From the NCBI GenBank assembly GCA_030867875.1, contig JAOWCC010000577.1:142654344-142718343 (forward strand): 64,000 bases of DNA, read 5' to 3'. A program made the position numbers and the translations under genes. Positions within the stretch are counted from its first letter, which is position 1. Every line of letters starts with the position of its first letter. Shown piece after piece: positions 59,255-64,000 of this stretch. The notes under the pieces were generated by a model. The model searched no databases. It was not told the DNA's origin and worked only from the letters and a program-made list of their open reading frames with translations. The DNA comes from Actinernus sp. WN-2022 (lineage: Eukaryota; Cnidaria; Anthozoa; Actiniaria; Actinernidae).

Positions 59255-59680
59255 AAATACTATCGGGAGAAAGTATTCTGCACTCAGTTGATGTATGACG
59301 TCACACTGCCAGGCTCGGTCGCTTTCCCGATTATCAGCCGAGGGTTCCCTGAATTAAAGTACAAACTAAAGCGACAATTCGAATTTTTATAACGAAAATG
59401 GTCACAAGTGCCTGGGAAGAATCGAAACAAACTCTAAACCAAATTTTAAACCAAATCCTAACCGTCACTAATCTCTCACCACTACGCCACGAGGGATTTC
59501 GCTGCCGATGATCGCTTTTTAGAACTTTTATCTTGCTTTTCCTATTAGCATATACTGTATTGTTCTGCAAACGGACATCTCACGAGTGACCTTCGGCTGA
59601 TAATCGGAAAAGCGACACAGCGTGCGGCGTGACGTCGTACATCAACCGAGTGCAGAATAATTTCTCCCAAATTCTATTGT
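59255..59680. mobile_element. Fold-back element with ~90-base arms
   Basis: Left 59256-59350 and right 59585-59678 are inverted (for example GTATTCTGCACTCAGTTGATG against CATCAACCGAGTGCAGAAT, and GATTATCAGCCGA against TCGGCTGATAATC). Both arms contain GACGTC/TGACG. Confidence 0.78.
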
Positions 59681-60779
59681 CATTGAAGCGATATATCAGC
59701 ACGTAACTGTTTCCTGCAGAAGGTCTATTGATCTCAATCTCGTGTAATTCGTGACGTCACTGCCGCCGTCTCCAAGCCCTCGTGAGAGAATTCCAATCAG
59801 GTTATTTAGTTAGTTGTATTTATTATTCTAAGTTATTGGCATAGCTGTAAAACTCTTTTCTTGGTTAGTAATTATCACAAATACAATAAAGTAAACACTG
59901 GAGTCTCTTGTATGTTCGTATTGTATACATAAACTTCCGGACCCATGGCCAGAGAGTTCACATTTCGCGATGGTTTCAGTAACTGAACTTGGTGGATCAA
60001 TCTTTCGTTGCTCCCCTTCCTGATAAAAAAAAATACATACCTCTTATAAATTGTATAGGAACGAAGATACTGCAATGTCCAGGAACCGCGGAGGGGGTGG
60101 GTCGGGTTATCGCCCTACCACTTTTTCGTGACTAAAACAACGATTTAGCGAGAAAGTCCCCTGGAAAACAAGAAGAAAATGGCATTTCCGAGACGCTCGT
60201 TGCACTGTATGCTTGTTTTACCTCTACCACTTTTAAGAGTACTCCGCGGTCCCTGTGTAAATGATTTGGTTCGAAGTGCAGTGCTGATATAAACACAAAT
60301 GCATGATTTGGGTTCGCAGTGGAGAGGTTGCCACCACGAGAGAGAATCAAAAGTAGAGAGCCTAATGTTTTCCACATCGGGAGATATTTTACAAAAACTG
60401 CATATTGGTCGCCAAAAACTAAGGACTGAGTTTTGTGCCGAGCAAAAATGGAGTTTAGCACAACATTTACGATATTTGTGCTGCTTTTTGATTGGTGAAA
60501 GTTAAATTGGAGTGTTAATCCAAAGCGAAAATTTAAAACAAATCTATCTCTTTTCAGGGCTAGACCTGAATATGCCGTTACACCAAACAAGGTCGTTCGA
60601 TGACTGACTAAATTTACAAAGAAATAAAAGCAAGAAACTAACTGTGCCACCCTAAACAGTTCTTAATCAATTAGTTTGTTATTTGTGACTAATAAAATAG
60701 TAATTATAGTGTTAATCCAAAGCGGGAATTGAAATTCATATTGGTCTGTAGGGCTAGTTTTTGGTGTTTTTTCTTCAAA
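59681..60779. other. No gene recognised
   Basis: A minus-strand open frame of 172 codons (60650-60132) exists but shows no family signature. A short direct repeat, GTGTTAATCCAAAGCG, occurs at about 60512 and 60709. Confidence 0.4.
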
Positions 60780-61904
60780 TATTACGCTATTGCCGTTACG
60801 ATATCTACTTTAACTAGCGATAGCACCGAGACTGCTAAAAAGAGCACCCCTCAAATTTGAGAGAGCTCTTGTGTAGGAGCCGCAAAGATTCCGCAAAGTG
60901 AGACCATTTTACATACATTTGTATGCGGGTGTGCAAGTACAAACGTCTGTAAACATTTGGCCGTTTTCCTCAACATATCAATTTACATACCATAATTAAA
61001 TTGCTTGAAGGGGCTATGTCTTTCGTACTATCTATCTTAGAATGGGCTATCGTACTACGCATGTATGGATTCCGATTGGTGGCTGATAATTGATTACAAA
61101 CAGTTCTATTTTTCCTTAAACTTCATGACATTAACCTTCCTCCTTTTACGGTAAGGTAAATTTCAGGTAAAAGAAATATGTCTCAACCAGCAATATTGTA
61201 AAATAGATATACCGTAACTTATCTATCCTCATTGTAGTTATATTTAAGTTTTCTCCTTTTTTATCTCATTATTACATTGCAGGCATCCCAGACCTCCTAT
61301 ATTTCCTATATATCCTATAATTTGTATAGGATCCTATAAAGAGCCTATATTTCAAGAAATCCTCCTATATTTCCTATAAATAGGATGTATGCTGAGTGAT
61401 ACATTTATATTTTGCACTTTTTAGCATTTTTGTTGTGAATTAACAAAAGCAAAATTCTTTGCTATCAAAAAAAACAAAACAGGTTTGATCAAACACATTA
61501 AAAGTTCACATGTTTGAAAAATTGTGTGTTTATTGTTTACTGTTTATTGTTTGAAAGCTATTTTAGCTCCTATAAAGTGCCTATATTTTGGGAAAAAATC
61601 CTATATTTTCCTATATTTAGAACTTGCACAGCCTATATTTCCTATCAAATTTGTCCAAAAAGTGGCTGGGATGTATGACATTGTTATCATTGCTTTTACT
61701 AATGTCTCAGACGAGATGAAGTTAATAAAGTTGGTTGTAAAAATACCACACTTTACTCGACTATATCTTGGCTTGTAGGTGAGGTATAACTCAAATTTGG
61801 GTTTTTGACTAATTTTGAGGTGCTGCATGTTTTCAGCAGTATCGGTGCTTTCGTTAATTTAAGTAGATATCGTAGTGGCAATGGCGACCTTGGATTGGTC
61901 TATT
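60780..61904. mobile_element. Second copy of the 5098-5410 MITE with an insertion
   Basis: Left GCCGTTACGATATCTACTTTA and GATAGCACCGAGACTGCT, right AGCAGTATCGGTGCTTTCG, GATATCGTAGTGGCAA and CTTGGATTGGTCTATT are the same blocks as in 5098-5410. Between them about 700 extra bases include an inner element at 61282-61671. Confidence 0.68.
61282..61671. mobile_element. Insertion of CCTATATTT repeats with CATCCCAG ends
   Basis: CATCCCAG (61282-61289) and CTGGGATG (61664-61671) are complements; the interior has ten or so CCTATATTT/TCCTATA units arranged around an AT-rich centre. Likely a non-autonomous element of its own, nested in the MITE. Confidence 0.6.
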
Positions 61905-61929
61905 AGAAATATCCTCTCTTGACCCCCTT

Positions 61930-62925
61930 TATTAGCCCTGATATCGTGTTTCGAGAGGTTGTTTTGACTTCAGCATTGGATCTGCTCGGGCAGATCTTTC
62001 ACCAAGCAAGAATTACATCAAATTCTGAAAGGATTCGTATATATTTTTGGGGCAATAAAAGTTCCTTTATAAGAATGATAAGGTTAAGAAGAAGTTAAAA
62101 GGTAAATAGAGTATCGAAGTCTGACGCGTCGGCGCAGTAGCTGTCTGCCACGCTAAGTCTCCCACATCGTTAGCACGGTAATGGCTCTGTGGTAACGAGC
62201 GCTTATACCTCGGAAATTATTATGTATCTTGGAACTCTGTTTTTGTTTACTATCCTTCAGTATCACGAAATACAAAAAATCTCAAATAGCAGCCAATCTT
62301 TGCGATGCCCATGCATTCGGCTATCTACCCGCGGGCCACCTGTAAAAAACTTTATAAAACTTTCGGCGAGTTGCGACGGCAAGAAGCGAGGTAACCTATC
62401 CGGGTCCGAAGAAGGCCCGAAAATATTCAATGTTCGTGATTCTAGTTTTCGATTCGCTCTCACGAGTGACCGTGGCGCGAAGGCCGAGGGATAAATTCTC
62501 CCGTAGGGGCAGGATATTACTCGAAAGCAAAACGTTGCAATTGCCGGCAACTCGTATCATTAACGGTGTAAATTAACATTAACACAGAAGAGAAACCAGC
62601 ACTCGCTACCCTGGAAGAGAAATATCCACAGCCACAGGTTCCAGTAGATTTGAAAGCTCCCAATGCGCTGGAGGTGAATTACTGGCTGACTCGGTTTGTT
62701 CTCTTGTTACTCGGGCCAGGCCTTTGGCCGGCACGAGTCTTTTAAAATCGCAAATGTCTATTTTTTTTTCAACGTCGAACTTTTTCGCCATTAACCAATC
62801 AGATAGCACCTTCTTTGGAAGTTCTTTTCGCCACCGTACCAATCAGATTGCACTTTGCTGGTCACGTGAACAGTGGAGAATATTTCCAGGTTTTTCAAGA
62901 TGGCGGCGAGTGGGAGTTTTGACTT
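61930..62925. other. No gene recognised
   Basis: Contains short GC-richer stretches with CpG-bearing text (62330-62560) and a TCAAGATGGCGGCG block at 62896-62909. The small open frames overlap on both strands and show no protein family. Confidence 0.4.
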
Positions 62926-62927
62926 AG

Positions 62928-63089
62928 CAGGGCTCGAAATTAAGAAAAAAAGGAGGCGTAATTTTACGCCCAGCTTTAAAATTTTAGGCGTAATTCTCCA
63001 AAAAATTACGCCTAAGTAGAAAATGTTAGGCGTAAAACGAAAAAATCTAGGCGTATTTACGCCCGTATCGGGCGCAATTTCGAGCCCTG
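62928..63089. mobile_element. MITE with CAGGGCTCGAAATT ends
   Basis: CAGGGCTCGAAATT and AATTTCGAGCCCTG are exact complements enclosing 162 bases. CTTAG flanks both sides (62923-62927 and 63090-63094). The middle repeats TTAGGCGTAA/TTACGCC. The termini look hAT-like, but the duplication is only 5 bases. Confidence 0.82.
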
Positions 63090-63323
63090 CTTAGCTGTTT
63101 TTTTTTGTGTAAACCAAACTCCAAAGGTTCCTTCAAGTGCAATTCTTCGTGTGCAACCACGTGACTCAATTTTTATAAATTGCCAAATGAAATAAAAATG
63201 TTTTTGAGCTTGAAGAGAAATCAAAACTACGTCTCTGGGCCGAATTTTGAAGAAAAAAGAGCATTTCATTTCAGAGTTATGGGCGAACAAATACGAGAGG
63301 TTGTTTGTGTAAAATGTATGGCG

Positions 63324-63365
63324 CGGCCATGTTGGATGATCATGGGTTGTCATCCAACATGGCCG
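63324..63365. repeat. Small palindrome
   Basis: CGGCCATGTTGGATGA (63324-63339) and its exact complement (63350-63365) around a 10-base loop. The GGCCATGTTGGATG core lies next to a GCCGCCA; no coding role is evident. Confidence 0.75.
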
Positions 63366-64000
63366 CCAAAACTTCAACATCTAAAACAAAGCGAACATTT
63401 CATCCATTTCAGTCGGTTTCACCATGAGTCCCATTAAACATAACTTTTAAACATTTGTAAGACCAAAAACCTTTAATTTGACGCAAATTTGTTGACTTTC
63501 GTGATTAATATAAACACGCGAAAGACTGTTGAGACATAATTCAAACCTCTGTATCTCGTGAGCAAAAGATTGTATTGAACTGAAATTTTGTCTGAGAACT
63601 TAAATCACAGACATCTACAAAATGTTAAAGAAACAATTTTATAGGATATATAGTTTAGAATTTAAATTTTGAAGACACCGTGATGAAGTCACGTGCACAC
63701 CAAGAATACCAAGATTTTTGTCTTTTCTAAAGCTGAGAGGTGTTTCACGGGCTTTGGACGGGAATTTATCACATATTATGCGACATGCTTTAAGATACAC
63801 TCGTGACAGTCGGCTATAAAGACAGCAGCTTGTAAATGTAAGTAGCCGCTAATCTGAACATGATAACCTTTATACCAATTGACTGTCGTTGTGTTGCATG
63901 TTGTTATTTATTGTTATTAACCACTCGAAAGCATAGTAGAAATGACCCGATTTCTCAGTTCTCTGACTGACAGGGGCCTTTTAAGATATTATATGCACAT

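Noticed and set aside
60132..60650. Minus-strand open frame of 172 codons
   Set aside because: No family motif, no splice context and no repeat-domain pattern; length is compatible with chance in a 64 kb window.
62189..62550. Overlapping frames near a GC-richer block, possible first exon of another gene
   Set aside because: No signal peptide, domain or donor with coding support; I cannot distinguish it from chance.

Overview
The window looks like genomic DNA of a cnidarian, most likely a hexacorallian such as a stony coral. It is AT-rich animal DNA with GT-AG introns of up to about 6 kb, packed with short inverted-repeat transposons, tRNA-derived SINEs and decayed non-LTR retrotransposons. 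This placement is inference from texture and gene content; no species-specific marker was identified.

There are two intact protein-coding genes, arranged head to head about 5 kb apart. On the minus strand (16724 down to 1637) is a seven-exon F-box/WD40 gene of 433 codons, a probable substrate receptor of an SCF ubiquitin ligase. On the plus strand (21769 to 54108) is an eleven-exon gene of 975 codons that I recognise as the ELAPOR1/ELAPOR2 (KIAA1324/EIG121) ortholog: signal peptide, cysteine-rich modules, a mannose-6-phosphate-receptor-homology region, one transmembrane helix and a short cytosolic tail with a tyrosine sorting motif. For both genes I joined exons by hand; all junction phases agree and the total lengths divide by three. 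There is no evidence that the two genes work together; adjacency is the only link.

The rest is repeats. The F-box/WD gene carries, in its introns, hairpin elements, a LINE 3' fragment, tandem repeats, a Mutator-like element (11226-12426) and a decayed LINE with a reverse-transcriptase catalytic motif (about 12437-14951). The intergenic region (16725-21768) holds a ~510 bp palindromic element family, a long-arm inverted repeat, a GATC-containing minisatellite and a 75-bp tandem array split by a SINE. The ELAPOR introns hold three TA-flanked Tc1/pogo-like elements, two Mutator-like elements with 9-bp target duplications (28748-32738 and 36974-38546), several SINEs, fold-back elements and minisatellites. 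The second of those Mutator-like elements carries a fragment of a RecQ-like helicase, a probable captured gene piece. Downstream of ELAPOR (54109-64000) I found no gene, only more fold-back elements and a 34-bp minisatellite.

No wholly new biological system was found. The strongest leads are the set of 9-bp-TSD elements, one with captured helicase sequence; a near-perfect hairpin eleven bases inside an intron donor; subterminal arrays of a sequence identical to the 5' splice-site consensus; and the recurrence of CCAAT motifs across unrelated repeat families.
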